Part shown: positions 1-9,649 of the stretch, one piece after another
Layout of the letters: every line of letters begins with the position of its first letter
Numbering within the stretch: the stretch's first letter is position 1
Assembly (NCBI RefSeq): GCF_002245895.1
Contig: NZ_NPJZ01000001.1
Span: 3,322,501-3,386,500, forward strand
DNA length: 64,000 nt
Source of the DNA: Rhodococcus sp. OK302
GTDB taxonomy: Bacteria > Actinomycetota > Actinomycetes > Mycobacteriales > Mycobacteriaceae
Direction: 5' to 3'
Notes under the pieces: generated by a model
What the model saw: only the letters and a program-made list of their open reading frames with translations
What the model was told of the DNA's origin: nothing
Databases searched by the model: none
Translations under genes and position numbers: made by a program

Positions 1-1
1 A

Positions 2-1129
2 ATCGGTTTGTTCACGGCAGCATCGATCGCGTCTGCATTGTCGACATCGGCCGGCCTGTTGATCGCAGCACGTGCCGTTCAAGGTGTCGGTGCTGCTGCA
101 ATCATGCCGCTCTCACTGACGCTGCTGGTCGCTGCAGTTCCGGAAGCCAAGCGCGCCATGGCGATCGGCGTGTGGGGCGGTGTGTCGGGACTCGGTATCG
201 CTCTGGGGCCGGTGGTGGGAGGCGCTGTGGTCGACGGATTCTCGTGGCAAGGGATCTTCTGGATCAACGTGCCGGTGGCAATCGTCGCTGTTCCCCTCGC
301 GATGTATGCATTGCGTGAATCGACGGGGCGCACACAACCTTTGGATCTGCCCGGAGTTGTCCTCGCCGGGCTGGGTGTGTTCTTGGCAGTCTGGGGCATC
401 GTTCACGGCAACGACGACGGGTGGACTTCGTTCGGAGTTGTTGCCTCGCTGGTGGGTTCAGCGGTTGCGCTGGCGTTGTTCGTCCTCCGGGAGTTGAAGA
501 CCCGGTATCCGGTGATGCCGTTGCGCTTGTTCCGCTCGCGCAGTTTCTCGATGGCGAACGTAATCGGGTTGACCTTCTCGATCGGCATCTTCGGTGCTGT
601 GTTCCTGCTCTCGCAGTACCTTCAAATCGCCATGGGTTTCAGCCCGTTCGAAGCAGGGTTGCGGACGCTCCCGTGGACGGCGGCACCGATGATCTTCGCT
701 CCGCTGGCCGGACTGCTCGCGCCGAAGCTAGGACTGCGTTCTCTGCTGCTCGCCGGTCTGAGTCTGCAAGCCGGCGCCTTGTTCTGGTTGGCAGCGCTCA
801 TCGAGCCTGGCGTGACCTACGGTTCGATGGTCCCGGCACTTCTCATGGCCGGCGTCGGCATGGGCCTGACCTTCGCTCCGAACGCGACTGCGGTCCTTGC
901 GGACATGGACGCGCCCGATCACGGTACGGCCAGTTCGACCAACGCGACGCTTCGCGAGATCGGCGTCGCGCTGGGAATCGCGATACTGACAGCCGTCTTC
1001 CTCGCGGCGGGTGGCGCACTGACACCGCTCGGGTACGGCGAGGCCCTCACTCCTGCCCTGCGGGTGGGTGGCTGCTTTGTGCTGATAGCGCTGGTAGCGG
1101 CGTGGTTTGTTCCGACCAGGAGGCGGTAA
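2..1129 (+). CDS. MFS drug exporter, DHA2-like (5' end outside window)
   Basis: The reading frame is open from the first bases of the window, so the N-terminus, including the first transmembrane helices, is missing. About 375 residues remain. Successive hydrophobic helices alternate with short charged loops. An early stretch reading ARAVQGVGAAAIMPLSLTLL resembles motif C (antiporter motif) of drug/H+ antiporters, and FWINVPVAIV is typical of the EmrB/QacA (14-helix DHA2) branch. It would be an inner-membrane proton-coupled exporter; the substrate cannot be read. Mycobacteria carry efpA near this locus, but proS is absent here and I do not claim orthology. The gene is convergent with the DUF4439 gene and shares a hairpin terminator with it. 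Confidence 0.85.
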   Translation: MGLFTAASIASALSTSAGLLIAARAVQGVGAAAIMPLSLTLLVAAVPEAKRAMAIGVWGGVSGLGIALGPVVGGAVVDGFSWQGIFWINVPVAIVAVPLAMYALRESTGRTQPLDLPGVVLAGLGVFLAVWGIVHGNDDGWTSFGVVASLVGSAVALALFVLRELKTRYPVMPLRLFRSRSFSMANVIGLTFSIGIFGAVFLLSQYLQIAMGFSPFEAGLRTLPWTAAPMIFAPLAGLLAPKLGLRSLLLAGLSLQAGALFWLAALIEPGVTYGSMVPALLMAGVGMGLTFAPNATAVLADMDAPDHGTASSTNATLREIGVALGIAILTAVFLAAGGALTPLGYGEALTPALRVGGCFVLIALVAAWFVPTRRR

Positions 1130-1136
1130 ACCGCCC

Positions 1137-1171
1137 GTGCGCCTTTTGGTAGTACTACCGAAAAGGCGCAC
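1137..1171. terminator. Bidirectional hairpin terminator between convergent genes
   Basis: GTGCGCCTTTT at 1137 pairs with AAAAGGCGCAC ending at 1171. The loop region GGTAGTACTACCG is itself nearly palindromic. The A/T-rich inner stem gives a T run on either strand. It lies 8 bp after the MFS stop and 5 bp from the convergent DUF4439 stop, so it can serve both genes. Confidence 0.75.
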
Positions 1172-1176
1172 AGGGG

Positions 1177-1632
1177 CTACGACGCCGGAACTCCCGGAAA
1201 TGCCGTTGTCACCGGAGTTGTCCCCAAAGCTGAACGCCACCCGGCCCCGCGAATGGAAGCGTCGGTGAGCGCATCGATCCCGAATGTCCGCAGTTCGTCG
1301 GTATCAACCTGTTCGATGAATGCGCGATAGGTGATCGCTGTGTCGGCTTCGATCTGCGCCGCCAACTGAGCTGCGGTAACGGCATCGGTGACCGGGAAGG
1401 GAATCGCGTAGGCAGCGGCGGCAATCGGGGGAGTGAGTCCGGCCTGGGTTGCCATCGCAATCAGAGAGTTACGCCGAGCACGGTGAGTGGCTGTATGAAC
1501 GGCGACCTCGTTGACGCGAGCCGGATTCGAAAATGCTGCGACGACGCCATAAGCGAAGATCGCGGCATTCTCGGATTCGATTGCTGCGAGCACGGCGTCG
1601 TCGCCGGCTTTCGATCTACGAATGACGCTCAT
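1177..1632 (-). CDS. DUF4439 ferritin-like domain protein
   Basis: A 151-residue alanine-rich, all-helical protein. A stretch beginning AIESENAAIFAYGVV followed by a histidine-containing helix (AVHTATHRARR) fits the ferritin-like DUF4439 family, conserved beside rimP in mycobacteria (the Rv2844 position). Its function is unknown. The ATG overlaps the stop of the upstream secreted-protein gene (ATGA), so the two are probably translated as a pair. No signal peptide is visible in this protein. The family call comes from recognition plus position, not a search. Confidence 0.7.
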   Translation of the reverse strand: MSVIRRSKAGDDAVLAAIESENAAIFAYGVVAAFSNPARVNEVAVHTATHRARRNSLIAMATQAGLTPPIAAAAYAIPFPVTDAVTAAQLAAQIEADTAITYRAFIEQVDTDELRTFGIDALTDASIRGAGWRSALGTTPVTTAFPGVPAS

Positions 1633-2129
1633 GGCAGCAACACCGCAACTTGCGTCGCACAGGAGGCACTGACCGAACCCAGCAAGCCGGCACGGTAACC
1701 CGATACGGTGCGCGCGAGATCTCCGGCACTGCGTGCCGATTCCGTCAAGGTTGTGCGCAGGGCGTCGACCCCGGTAGGAGGTGGCGCCACAGTCGACGAA
1801 GACGGTGCGGTGGTAGCGCTCGGGGTTGTTCCGGCAGCCCGGGCAATTTCGGCGTCCAAGGCGTCTGCGTGAGCCTTACGCTCCGCGCTGATCGTGGTGA
1901 GTGCGGAAACTCGTTCCGGTGCCAACGCGATTGCAGAGGATGCTGCGCTCGCGTCAGCCCGTGCGCGGGCGGCTTGCGTGATCAGTTGGTCGACTTCGGC
2001 GGCAGTTTTTGCGGTGCCGTTGTCACTGCAGGCAGTAGCGGTGACAGCGACGGCGCCGATTGATGCCGCGCCTGCGATCTTCATCGCACTCCGACGGGAG
2101 TGCGGGGTGGTGGATAAGGACGTCAGCAC
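1629..2129 (-). CDS. Putative secreted/lipoprotein of the DUF4439 pair
   Basis: About 166 residues from the chosen GTG. The N-terminus has an SRRSAMK segment (Tat-like twin arginine), a hydrophobic stretch GAASIGAVAVTA and a cysteine (ATAC), consistent with a Tat-exported lipoprotein, though the lipobox is a weak match. The rest is Ala/Thr/Ser-rich with a low-complexity linker (TTPSATTAPSSSTVAPPPTG) and helical flanks. An upstream ATG at 2225 would add 32 residues before the signal, which looks less natural. It corresponds in position to Rv2843. It overlaps the DUF4439 gene downstream by 4 bp. The biochemical role is unknown. Confidence 0.6.
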   Translation of the reverse strand: MLTSLSTTPHSRRSAMKIAGAASIGAVAVTATACSDNGTAKTAAEVDQLITQAARARADASAASSAIALAPERVSALTTISAERKAHADALDAEIARAAGTTPSATTAPSSSTVAPPPTGVDALRTTLTESARSAGDLARTVSGYRAGLLGSVSASCATQVAVLLP

Positions 2130-2439
2130 TCGTCCATGGTGCCAGGTAGGGCGCGAATCGTTCGAATCCGGCGATCGTGTTCGAGTGTGACGTGCAACCG
2201 GTGAGCCTGGTCGCAGTGTCGTCATGGCGTGGTCGCAGTGGCCCCGAATGGGCGGTACTCTTGGATGCTTGGCCGAGAACGTGGGCAATTGTGGTCTCGT
2301 CATGCCCGTAGTTGGGTACACGGTCGATACTGCACGCCACATCCGCAGGCCACATTGGACGCAGCAGTTTCAAGCACACCGCTTGTCAATTACACCGAGT
2401 CGACTGGGTCGACGACAACTGAAACGAGGAGTTCGCGAG

Positions 2440-3060
2440 ATGCCGGTGCCATCCAAGGACAGGGTTATCGAGCTGGTCTCCGAACTCGTGCAGGCCCAGG
2501 GTTACGACGTCGAGGACGTTGTAGTCACTCAAGCGGGCAAGCACAGTGCTGTTCGCATCATGGTTGACAGCGATTCCGGGATCGAGCTCGATGCGGCGGC
2601 CGACATCAGTCGGCTCGTGTCCGAGCTGTTCGACAGCCTCGAGGAGGTCGGCGAAACGCCGTACACACTCGAAGTCACCTCACCCGGAATTGATCGTCCG
2701 TTGACGTTGGGGCGCCATTGGCGTCGGGCGCGCGGACGCAAGGCTCGGATCGACCTCGCTGATGAAACGGTTGTCGGCCGTATCGGGCTGCTCGGTGACG
2801 ATTCGGTTGCGGTCGTGTTGAACAGTCGGGGCCGCTTCACGGTGCGTGAGATTCCCCTCGTCGACGTACAGAAAGCTGTTGTCCAGGTCGAGTTTTCGAA
2901 GCCCGGTGAGCAGGAACTCGAGTTGGCCGGTGGCATCCTGGAAGGGCGCGCTGTTCCTTCGGATGTGAACGCGGATATAGACGAGACCGATGATTCCCAC
3001 GTGGTCGGTTCAGAAGAAGACGAAGAAGACGTAGAAAACGAAGAAGGGTTCGACAAGTGA
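2440..3060 (+). CDS. rimP: Ribosome maturation factor RimP
   Basis: A 206-residue protein with the RimP fold. The N-terminal alpha/beta domain (about 1-85) contains [13 protein letters not shown] and ends in the family signature [11 protein letters not shown]. An SH3-like C-terminal domain follows (about 90-160). It assists 30S subunit maturation. The tail after about residue 170 is strongly acidic (runs of Glu/Asp), as in actinobacterial homologues. The ATG at 2440 gives the normal N-terminus; an in-frame extension to 2224 does not look coding. The stop overlaps the nusA GTG, so the genes are translationally coupled in the classic rimP-nusA-ylxR-infB operon. Confidence 0.95.
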   Translation: MPVPSKDRVIELVSELVQAQGYDVEDVVVTQAGKHSAVRIMVDSDSGIELDAAADISRLVSELFDSLEEVGETPYTLEVTSPGIDRPLTLGRHWRRARGRKARIDLADETVVGRIGLLGDDSVAVVLNSRGRFTVREIPLVDVQKAVVQVEFSKPGEQELELAGGILEGRAVPSDVNADIDETDDSHVVGSEEDEEDVENEEGFDK

Positions 3061-4088
3061 ATATCGACATTGCAGCGTTGCGGGCGATCGAGGCAGAAAA
3101 GGGCGTCCCGATCGAAACGGTGATCGCCACGATCCAGACCGCGCTGCTGACGGCGTACCGGCACACCGAGGGTCACAAGCAGAACGCTCGGATCGACGTC
3201 AACATCAAGACCGGATCGGTGCGAGTCATGGCACACGACACCGATTCCGACGGACGCATGATCGGTGAGGAATGGGACGACACCCCGGAGGGATTCGGCA
3301 GGATCGCGGCTACCACTGCGCGTCAGGTCATCCTCCAGCGTCTGCGTGACGCCGAGCATGAGCGCAGCTTCGGCGAGTACGCCACGCATGAGGGTGAAAT
3401 CGTCGGTGGTGTCATTCAGCGCGACACCCGCGCGAATTCGCGCGGCATGGTCGTCGTTCGCATCGGTAGCGACGCGCACGGCACCGAAGGTCTACTGCCG
3501 CCCGCCGAGCAGGTTCCGGGCGAGACCTACGAGCACGGCGAGCGCATCAAGTGCTACGTGGTCGGTGTCGCACGAGGACAGCGCGGCCCGCAGATCACAC
3601 TCTCACGTACGCACCCGAACCTCGTTCGGAAACTGTTCGCGCTCGAGGTACCCGAAATTGCCGACGGCAGCGTGGAGATCATCAACGTAGCCCGCGAGGC
3701 CGGTCACCGTTCGAAGATTGCGGTTGCCTCGCGAATTCAGGGACTCAACGCGAAGGGCGCGTGCATCGGCCCGATGGGTCAGCGTGTGCGCAACGTCATG
3801 AGCGAACTCGCCGGTGAAAAGATCGACATCATCGACTTCGACGAGGATCCCGCGACGTTTGTGGGCAATGCCCTCTCGCCGTCGAAAGTGGTCTCTGTCA
3901 CTGTCGTCGATCCGGATGCTCGTGCAGCCCGGGTCATCGTCCCCGATTTCCAGCTCTCGCTGGCTATCGGCAAGGAGGGCCAAAATGCCCGCCTTGCTGC
4001 ACGGTTGACCGGCTGGCGCATCGATATCCGTAGCGATGCCGCACCCGTCGACGAGGGGTCGGAACGCTCCGGCGCGTCCAACGGATAA
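3057..4088 (+). CDS. nusA: Transcription termination/antitermination factor NusA
   Basis: A 343-residue protein: N-terminal RNA-polymerase-binding domain (about 1-110), S1 domain (about 115-180), then two KH domains with a [10 protein letters not shown] loop in the first and [16 protein letters not shown] in the second. It is the short actinobacterial type without the C-terminal acidic repeats of E. coli. It acts on RNA polymerase during pausing and in rRNA antitermination. The GTG start overlaps the rimP stop by 4 bp, and ylxR follows closely. Confidence 0.96.
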   Translation: MNIDIAALRAIEAEKGVPIETVIATIQTALLTAYRHTEGHKQNARIDVNIKTGSVRVMAHDTDSDGRMIGEEWDDTPEGFGRIAATTARQVILQRLRDAEHERSFGEYATHEGEIVGGVIQRDTRANSRGMVVVRIGSDAHGTEGLLPPAEQVPGETYEHGERIKCYVVGVARGQRGPQITLSRTHPNLVRKLFALEVPEIADGSVEIINVAREAGHRSKIAVASRIQGLNAKGACIGPMGQRVRNVMSELAGEKIDIIDFDEDPATFVGNALSPSKVVSVTVVDPDARAARVIVPDFQLSLAIGKEGQNARLAARLTGWRIDIRSDAAPVDEGSERSGASNG

Positions 4089-4132
4089 CGGTGGAATGCA
4101 GTGTTCGAGACGGTTCGACGGTAGAGTGGACG

Positions 4133-4483
4133 ATGGTTCGACGTGAGTCCTCGGATTCTGCGCACGTGAGGCCCGGTTCGCCGGTCCGGACATGCGTGGG
4201 ATGCAGGGAACAAGGGTCGGCTGCCGATCTGTTGAGGGTCGTGGTTGGTGAGCAGGGGCCGGAGGGTTCCTTGCTCGTCCCCGACGTATTGCGACGGCTT
4301 CCCGGTCGAGGTGCTTGGCTGCACCTCGATCCGAGTTGCCTGAGCCTGGCAGAGCGGCGCCGAGCATTCAGCAGAGCACTGCGAGTGTCCGGAAATCTGG
4401 ACACGTCCGCTGTCGACCAACTGGTCGACGCAGTTCACACAAAAGCAGTACCTCTCGAGAAGAACAGGCACAAGCACTCATGA
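4133..4483 (+). CDS. ylxR: YlxR family nucleic-acid-binding protein
   Basis: A 116-residue small basic protein with the YlxR signature RTCVGCRE near the N-terminus and the later pattern GRGAWLHLDPSCL. The family (DUF448) sits between nusA and infB in many Gram-positives and has been reported to bind nucleic acid or modulate RNase P; its role here is inferred. The start is uncertain: a GTG at 4091 would add 14 residues, but the ATG at 4133 has the more usual spacing to the conserved core. It lies 109 bp upstream of infB. Confidence 0.88.
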   Translation: MVRRESSDSAHVRPGSPVRTCVGCREQGSAADLLRVVVGEQGPEGSLLVPDVLRRLPGRGAWLHLDPSCLSLAERRRAFSRALRVSGNLDTSAVDQLVDAVHTKAVPLEKNRHKHS

Positions 4484-4591
4484 GCACACCGTGAAGCACC
4501 AACGATGAACGTCCATCGGCTATAACCCGAGGTCGTGTGGGACCCACATCTGTGGGAAGCCTCCTGCTCGACCTCATCAGTGAGGAGAGCA

Positions 4592-7500
4592 GTGGCAGGC
4601 AAGGCCCGCGTACACGAGTTGGCTAAAGAACTCGGTGTCACCAGCAAGGAACTACTCGCAACGCTCAAAGAGCAGGGCGAGTTCGTAAAGTCTGCGTCAT
4701 CCACAGTGGAGGCGCCCGTCGCCCGTCGTCTGCGGGAGTCATTCCCGTCTGCCGCCGGCGCAGAAACCAAGTCCGAGTCCGGCGCTGCAGCGGCTAAGCC
4801 CGCAGCAAAGCCCGGTACTCCGGCACCGTCTGCGGCAAAGCCTGGCGCTCCGCGTCCCGGCCCCAAGCCGGTCGCACCCGCTCCGGCTGCTCCCGAGGCT
4901 CCGGCAGCACCTGTTGCTCCCGCAGCAAAGGCGGCAGCTCCGGCTGCACCCGCAGCTCCGGCAGCTCCGGCTCCGGCAGCTCCGGCCGTCGCATCTCCGG
5001 CAGTGCCTACACCCACGTTCAACGCACCGAAGCCCGGTCGTCCGGCTCCGGCTGCTCCCGCAGCTCCGGCTCCGGCAGCACCCGCAGCTCCGGCACCGGC
5101 TGCACCCGCAGCAGCAGCTCCGGCCGCACCGTCGACCGGCGCAAAGCCCGGTGGACCGCGTCCGATGCCCAAGGCTCCGCGCGTCGGCAACAACCCGTAC
5201 TCCTCGGCTCCGACCGAGCGTCCGGCTCCTCGTCCGGCTCCCGGCGCACCGCGTCCGGCACCGGGTCAGGGTGGACCTCGTCCGACTCAGGGCCAGGGTC
5301 AGGGCGGATCGCGTCCGGCTCCCGGCCAGGGCGGTCCTCGTCCGGCTCCCGGCCAGGGCGGTCCTCGTCCGGCTCCGGGTCAGGGTGGACCCCGTCCGCC
5401 CGCAGGTCAGGGTGGACCCCGTCCTAGCCCCGGCTCCATGCCTCCTCGCCCGAACCCGGGTGCAATGCCTGCTCGTTCCGCTCGTCCCGCGCCCGGTGGC
5501 GGCGGACGTCCGGGTCGTCCCGGTGGCGCTCCCGGCGGTCGTCCCGGTGGCGGCGGCGGCGGTGGCGGTGGATACCGCGGTGGCGGCGCTCCCGGCGCCG
5601 GCGCTGGTGCAGGTGCTCCCGGTGGAGCAGCTCCCGCAGGTGGTTTCCGCGGTCGTCCCGGTGGCGGTGGCCGTCCCGGTCAGCGCGGCGCAGCAGCAGG
5701 TGCATTCGGTCGTCCCGGCGGAGCAGTTCGTCGTGGACGTAAGTCGAAGCGGGCAAAGCGCGCCGAGTACGAGAGCATGCAGGCTCCCGCAGTCGGTGGC
5801 GTCAGGCTGCCTCGCGGCAACGGCGAGACCATCCGTCTCGCTCGCGGCGCGTCGCTCTCCGACTTTGCCGACAAGATCGATGCGAACCCCGCAGCGCTCG
5901 TACAGGCACTGTTCAACCTCGGCGAGATGGTCACGGCAACTCAGTCGGTAAACGACGAGACGCTGGAGCTTCTCGGTGGCGAAATGAACTACGTCGTTCA
6001 GGTCGTCAGCCCTGAGGACGAAGATCGTGAGCTGCTCGAACACTTCGACCTCACCTACGGCGAGGATGCCGGCGGAGAAGAAGACCTCGACGCCCGTCCG
6101 CCTGTGGTTACCGTCATGGGCCACGTCGACCACGGTAAGACTCGTCTGCTCGACGTGATCCGTAAGGCCAACGTCCGTGAGGGCGAAGCCGGCGGTATCA
6201 CGCAGCACATCGGTGCTTACCAGGTGCTCACCGAGCTCGAGGGCAACGAGCGTCTCGTGACGTTCATCGATACTCCGGGTCACGAGGCCTTCACGGCTAT
6301 GCGTGCTCGTGGTGCCAAGGCCACCGACCTCGCGATCCTTGTTGTCGCAGCCGACGATGGTGTCATGCCGCAGACGGTGGAAGCGATCAACCACGCCCAG
6401 GCGGCCGACGTGCCGATCGTGGTCGCGGTGAACAAGATCGACAAGGAAGGCGCGAACCCGGACAAGATCCGTCAGCAGCTGACCGAATACGGATTGGTTG
6501 CCGAGGAATACGGCGGAGACACCATGTTCGTCGACATCTCGGCGAAGCAGGGTCTGAACATCGACCAGCTTCTCGAAGCTGTTCTGTTGACGGCTGATGC
6601 TTCCTTGGATCTGCGCGCTAACCCGGACATGGACGCACAGGGTGTCGCCATCGAGGCACACCTCGACCGTGGCCGTGGTCCCGTTGCTACCGTGCTCATC
6701 CAGCGCGGAACGCTGCGGGTCGGCGACTCCATCGTTGCCGGTGATGCTTACGGCCGCGTCCGCCGCATGGTGGACGAGCACGGCGAGGACGTCCACGAGG
6801 CAACGCCTTCACGTCCCGTTCAGGTCATCGGCTTCACGTCGGTTCCCGGCGCAGGCGACAACCTGCTCGTGGTCGACGACGACCGGACTGCCCGTCAGAT
6901 CGCAGACCGCCGCAATGCACGTAAGCGCAACGCGTTGGCAGCGAAGAGCCGCAAGCGCATCAGCCTGGACGATCTCGATGCAGCTCTGAAGGAACATTCA
7001 CAGCTGAACTTGATCCTCAAGGGTGACAACTCGGGAACCGTCGAGGCTCTCGAAGAGGCATTGCTGGCAATCCCGATCGACGACGAGGTGCAGTTGCGCG
7101 TCATCGACCGTGGTGTCGGTGGCGTCACGGAGACCAACGTCAACCTGGCAGCGGCTTCCAACGCGATCATCATCGGCTTCAACGTCCGTGCCGAAGGCAA
7201 GGCGACCGAGCTGGCGAACCGCGAGGGCGTCGACATCCGGTACTACTCGGTGATCTACCAGGCCATCGACGAGGTCGAGAAGGCTCTCAAGGGTCTGCTC
7301 AAGCCGGTCTACGAAGAGGTCGAGCTGGGCAAGGCGGAGATCCGTGCGATGTTCCGTTCGTCCAAGATCGGCAACATTGCCGGTTGCTTGGTCACGTCGG
7401 GCTCCATCCGTCGCAACGCCAAGGCACGTCTCATCCGCGACAGCATGGTTGTCGCCGAGACGGTCACCATCTCCTCGCTCAAGCGGGAGAAGGAAGACGT

Positions 7501-7609
7501 CACCGAGGTTCGCGAAGGCTATGAATGTGGTTTGACCGTCACCTACTCCGATATCAAGATCGGTGACGTTCTCGAGTGCTACGAGCTTCGTGAGAAGCCG
7601 CGCGACTGA
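4592..7609 (+). CDS. infB: Translation initiation factor IF-2
   Basis: A 1005-residue protein. IF2_N domain [15 protein letters not shown] at the start; a very long Pro/Ala/Gly/Arg low-complexity linker (about 60-390); a basic segment ([15 protein letters not shown]); then the GTPase core with GHVDHGKT near 510, DTPGH near 560 and NKID near 614; then domains II-IV. It places initiator fMet-tRNA on the 30S subunit. The GTG at 4592 follows GAGGAG by about 5 bp and starts exactly at the conserved N-terminal helix, so an in-frame extension to 4535 is rejected. Two tandem hairpins end the transcript. Confidence 0.97.
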   Translation: MAGKARVHELAKELGVTSKELLATLKEQGEFVKSASSTVEAPVARRLRESFPSAAGAETKSESGAAAAKPAAKPGTPAPSAAKPGAPRPGPKPVAPAPAAPEAPAAPVAPAAKAAAPAAPAAPAAPAPAAPAVASPAVPTPTFNAPKPGRPAPAAPAAPAPAAPAAPAPAAPAAAAPAAPSTGAKPGGPRPMPKAPRVGNNPYSSAPTERPAPRPAPGAPRPAPGQGGPRPTQGQGQGGSRPAPGQGGPRPAPGQGGPRPAPGQGGPRPPAGQGGPRPSPGSMPPRPNPGAMPARSARPAPGGGGRPGRPGGAPGGRPGGGGGGGGGYRGGGAPGAGAGAGAPGGAAPAGGFRGRPGGGGRPGQRGAAAGAFGRPGGAVRRGRKSKRAKRAEYESMQAPAVGGVRLPRGNGETIRLARGASLSDFADKIDANPAALVQALFNLGEMVTATQSVNDETLELLGGEMNYVVQVVSPEDEDRELLEHFDLTYGEDAGGEEDLDARPPVVTVMGHVDHGKTRLLDVIRKANVREGEAGGITQHIGAYQVLTELEGNERLVTFIDTPGHEAFTAMRARGAKATDLAILVVAADDGVMPQTVEAINHAQAADVPIVVAVNKIDKEGANPDKIRQQLTEYGLVAEEYGGDTMFVDISAKQGLNIDQLLEAVLLTADASLDLRANPDMDAQGVAIEAHLDRGRGPVATVLIQRGTLRVGDSIVAGDAYGRVRRMVDEHGEDVHEATPSRPVQVIGFTSVPGAGDNLLVVDDDRTARQIADRRNARKRNALAAKSRKRISLDDLDAALKEHSQLNLILKGDNSGTVEALEEALLAIPIDDEVQLRVIDRGVGGVTETNVNLAAASNAIIIGFNVRAEGKATELANREGVDIRYYSVIYQAIDEVEKALKGLLKPVYEEVELGKAEIRAMFRSSKIGNIAGCLVTSGSIRRNAKARLIRDSMVVAETVTISSLKREKEDVTEVREGYECGLTVTYSDIKIGDVLECYELREKPRD
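5247..5430 (+). repeat. In-frame tandem repeats in the IF-2 linker
   Basis: About six degenerate units of roughly 27 bp encode RPAPGQGGP and close variants ([24 protein letters not shown]). Codons differ between units. Glycine-rich and poly-(Pro-Ala) stretches flank the block on both sides. It forms a flexible spacer between the N-terminal domain and the GTPase core and is prone to length variation. Confidence 0.8.
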
Positions 7610-7617
7610 TAGTCGCC

Positions 7618-7688
7618 CACGAGCGCTGGGGGCGCTCGTGAGTACTGACTGACTGGACTCTCCCGGACATTGACAAAATGTCCGGGAG
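7618..7688 (+). terminator. Two tandem hairpins after infB
   Basis: The first stem is CACGAGCGC (7618-7626) with GCGCTCGTG (7632-7640). The second is a perfect 12-bp stem, CTCCCGGACATT (7660-7671) with AATGTCCGGGAG (7677-7688), and a 5-nt loop. Neither has a long T run, as is common in actinobacteria. They separate infB from the DUF503/rbfA genes. Confidence 0.7.
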
Positions 7689-7750
7689 GGTCCATTCGGC
7701 TATCTCCAGGCTGGTGGCAGTAGAGTTTCTCGGGGATTTCGAGGGGGAAA

Positions 7751-8041
7751 ATGTTTGTAGGAGCATTGGAGTTCGACATTCTTTTCGGAGATGTCCACTC
7801 ACTCAAGGAAAAGCGCTCGCTGGTGTCGCCGATACTGACGGAGCTGCGTCGGTTCGGTGTCAGTGCTGCCGAAGCCGGTGAGCAGGGACGGTTTCGTCGG
7901 GCTCTGGTCGGGGTGGCTGCTGTCAGTTCGTCGGTCGATCACCTGCACGATGTCCTCGATCATTGCGAGCGTGCAGTGGCCGCGCGACCTGAGATGCAAC
8001 TCCTCGCGGTGCGACGACGAATATTCGGTCCCGAGGACTGA
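7751..8041 (+). CDS. DUF503 family protein (YlxP-like)
   Basis: A 96-residue protein with the family opening MFVGALEFDILFGDVHSLKE, the KRS motif and a conserved ferredoxin-like fold. DUF503 proteins lie next to rbfA in many Gram-positives and are thought to act in ribosome assembly or RNA binding; the exact role is not established. It starts at ATG after GAGGGGGAAA, an A/G-rich ribosome binding site. It is followed after 117 bp by rbfA. Confidence 0.9.
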   Translation: MFVGALEFDILFGDVHSLKEKRSLVSPILTELRRFGVSAAEAGEQGRFRRALVGVAAVSSSVDHLHDVLDHCERAVAARPEMQLLAVRRRIFGPED

Positions 8042-8158
8042 TTTGGTTGCCAGGCTGCGATGCACAAGACTGTTGTCGGTAATAATTCTTGTTAATCAGC
8101 ACTTTGATCGATCGAGTCAGCTCGTATCGAATGTCCAGGGAGAAGGAGACAGAGAGTC

Positions 8159-8644
8159 ATGGTGGATCCAGCCCGGGCCCGTAAGCTCGCAAAACGAATC
8201 GGCACGATTGTCGCAACCGCAATTGACCACGAGATCAAGGATCCGCGGCTCGATTATGTGACCGTCACCGATACCAAGGTCACCAACGACCTGCACGACG
8301 CGACGGTTTACTACACCGTCAGAGGTGAAAAGGTCGACTCCGCGCCGGACGTCGAAGCTGCCGCGGCCGGTCTCGAGAAGGCCAAGGGCGCACTGCGCTC
8401 AAAGGTGGGAGCTGGAACGGGCGTCCGTTTCACACCGACTCTGACGTTTGTCGCGGACACAGTTCCGGACACGGCGCGGCACATGGAAGAACTGTTGGCG
8501 CGTGCACGTGCAGCCGATATCGAAGTTGCCAAGGCACGCGAAGGCGCGCAGCCGGCCGGCGACGCAGATCCGTACAAAGAGCCCCGCACAGTAGCCGACG
8601 ACGAGGACGACGTAGTGTCCTCGGACGCTCGTGACAACGACTGA
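8159..8644 (+). CDS. rbfA: 30S ribosome-binding factor RbfA
   Basis: A 161-residue protein starting [14 protein letters not shown]. It has the single KH-like RbfA domain (about 1-120) containing [18 protein letters not shown] and ending RHMEELL, then an acidic disordered tail (about 130-161). It assists 16S rRNA 5' end maturation and cold adaptation. An AGGGAGAAGGAGA Shine-Dalgarno region precedes the ATG. The DHH phosphoesterase gene begins 12 bp downstream. Confidence 0.95.
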   Translation: MVDPARARKLAKRIGTIVATAIDHEIKDPRLDYVTVTDTKVTNDLHDATVYYTVRGEKVDSAPDVEAAAAGLEKAKGALRSKVGAGTGVRFTPTLTFVADTVPDTARHMEELLARARAADIEVAKAREGAQPAGDADPYKEPRTVADDEDDVVSSDARDND

Positions 8645-8656
8645 CGCGTAGCGAAG

Positions 8657-9649
8657 ATGACGATCACCGCGCCCACTGGCGAAGACCTCTGCGAGGCAGA
8701 ATTCGCCCAGGTGGTCGAGGTGTTGGACGTGGCACAGACGGTAACCGTCCTGTGCCACGTCCAGCCGGACGCCGACACGATCGGCAGTGGGCTGGCACTC
8801 GGCCTGGTGCTCGAACGCAAAGGCGTCTCGGTTCAGGTTGCATTCAGTCGACCTGAGGAACTTCCGGAGTCGATGGCAGGTTTGCCCGGACTGCATTTGC
8901 TGGTTCCACCGGCGAGCGTGCGCGCGTCGGTTGATGTTCTTGTCACCGTCGACGTCGGCAGTATCGGTCGGCTCGGTGATCTTGCGAACCGTCTCGACGG
9001 TGCCGATCGAACCATCGTCGTCGATCACCATCGGTCGAATTCCGAATTCGGCGCGATCAACGTCGTGGACGAGTCTGCAGCCTCGACCACGGCACTCCTG
9101 GCGAGATTGTTCGATTTCTGGGGTGTGGAGATCGATCGGGATGTAGCGCATTGTCTCTACGCCGGTTTGGTGACCGACACCGGTTCCTTCCGATGGGGCG
9201 GCCCGTCGACGCATGTTCTGGCGGCCAGATTGTTGGAGACCGGCATTGACGGAGACGCCATTGCCCGTCAACTTCTCGACACCCATCCGTTCGGTTGGCT
9301 GCCGATGTTGTCGTCCGTTCTGGGATCGGCGACGTTGGTGCGCGAGGCTGCGGATGGCCGCGGGCTCGTGTATGCCGTGATCCGCCGAAGTGACGTCGGA
9401 AACCTTCGTTCGGAAGAAATCGAGAGCGTCGTTGACATCGTGCGAACGACGGCTGACGCGGAAGTTGCTGCGGTTCTCAAGGAATCAGAACGTGGTGGTT
9501 GGTCGATCTCGTTGCGCGCGAAGTCCGAAATTGACGTGTCGGCTGTTGCGGAAAGTCTCGGCGGCGGGGGACACCGGCTCTCGGCCGGATATACCTCGTC
9601 GGATTCGAGTGAGCAGACCGTCGCGGCGCTGATTGCGGCGCTGGGGTGA
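8657..9649 (+). CDS. nrnA: DHH phosphoesterase, NrnA-like oligoribonuclease/pAp phosphatase
   Basis: A 330-residue protein of the DHH/DHHA1 superfamily. HVQPDAD (34-40), VTVDVGSIGRLG and DHHRSN (123-128) provide the two-metal site; the C-terminal DHHA1 domain ends with GGGGHRLSAG. The mycobacterial orthologue in this position (Rv2837c) degrades nanoRNA, pAp and cyclic dinucleotides, so a role in nanoRNA and c-di-AMP turnover is expected but not shown here. Its stop overlaps the GTG of the MATE gene. Confidence 0.9.
   Translation: MTITAPTGEDLCEAEFAQVVEVLDVAQTVTVLCHVQPDADTIGSGLALGLVLERKGVSVQVAFSRPEELPESMAGLPGLHLLVPPASVRASVDVLVTVDVGSIGRLGDLANRLDGADRTIVVDHHRSNSEFGAINVVDESAASTTALLARLFDFWGVEIDRDVAHCLYAGLVTDTGSFRWGGPSTHVLAARLLETGIDGDAIARQLLDTHPFGWLPMLSSVLGSATLVREAADGRGLVYAVIRRSDVGNLRSEEIESVVDIVRTTADAEVAAVLKESERGGWSISLRAKSEIDVSAVAESLGGGGHRLSAGYTSSDSSEQTVAALIAALG

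Noticed and set aside
4739..6796. Minus-strand 685-codon frame antisense to infB
   Set aside because: Cys/Ser/Thr/Arg-rich artefact of the GC-rich repeat region; infB on the plus strand is certain.
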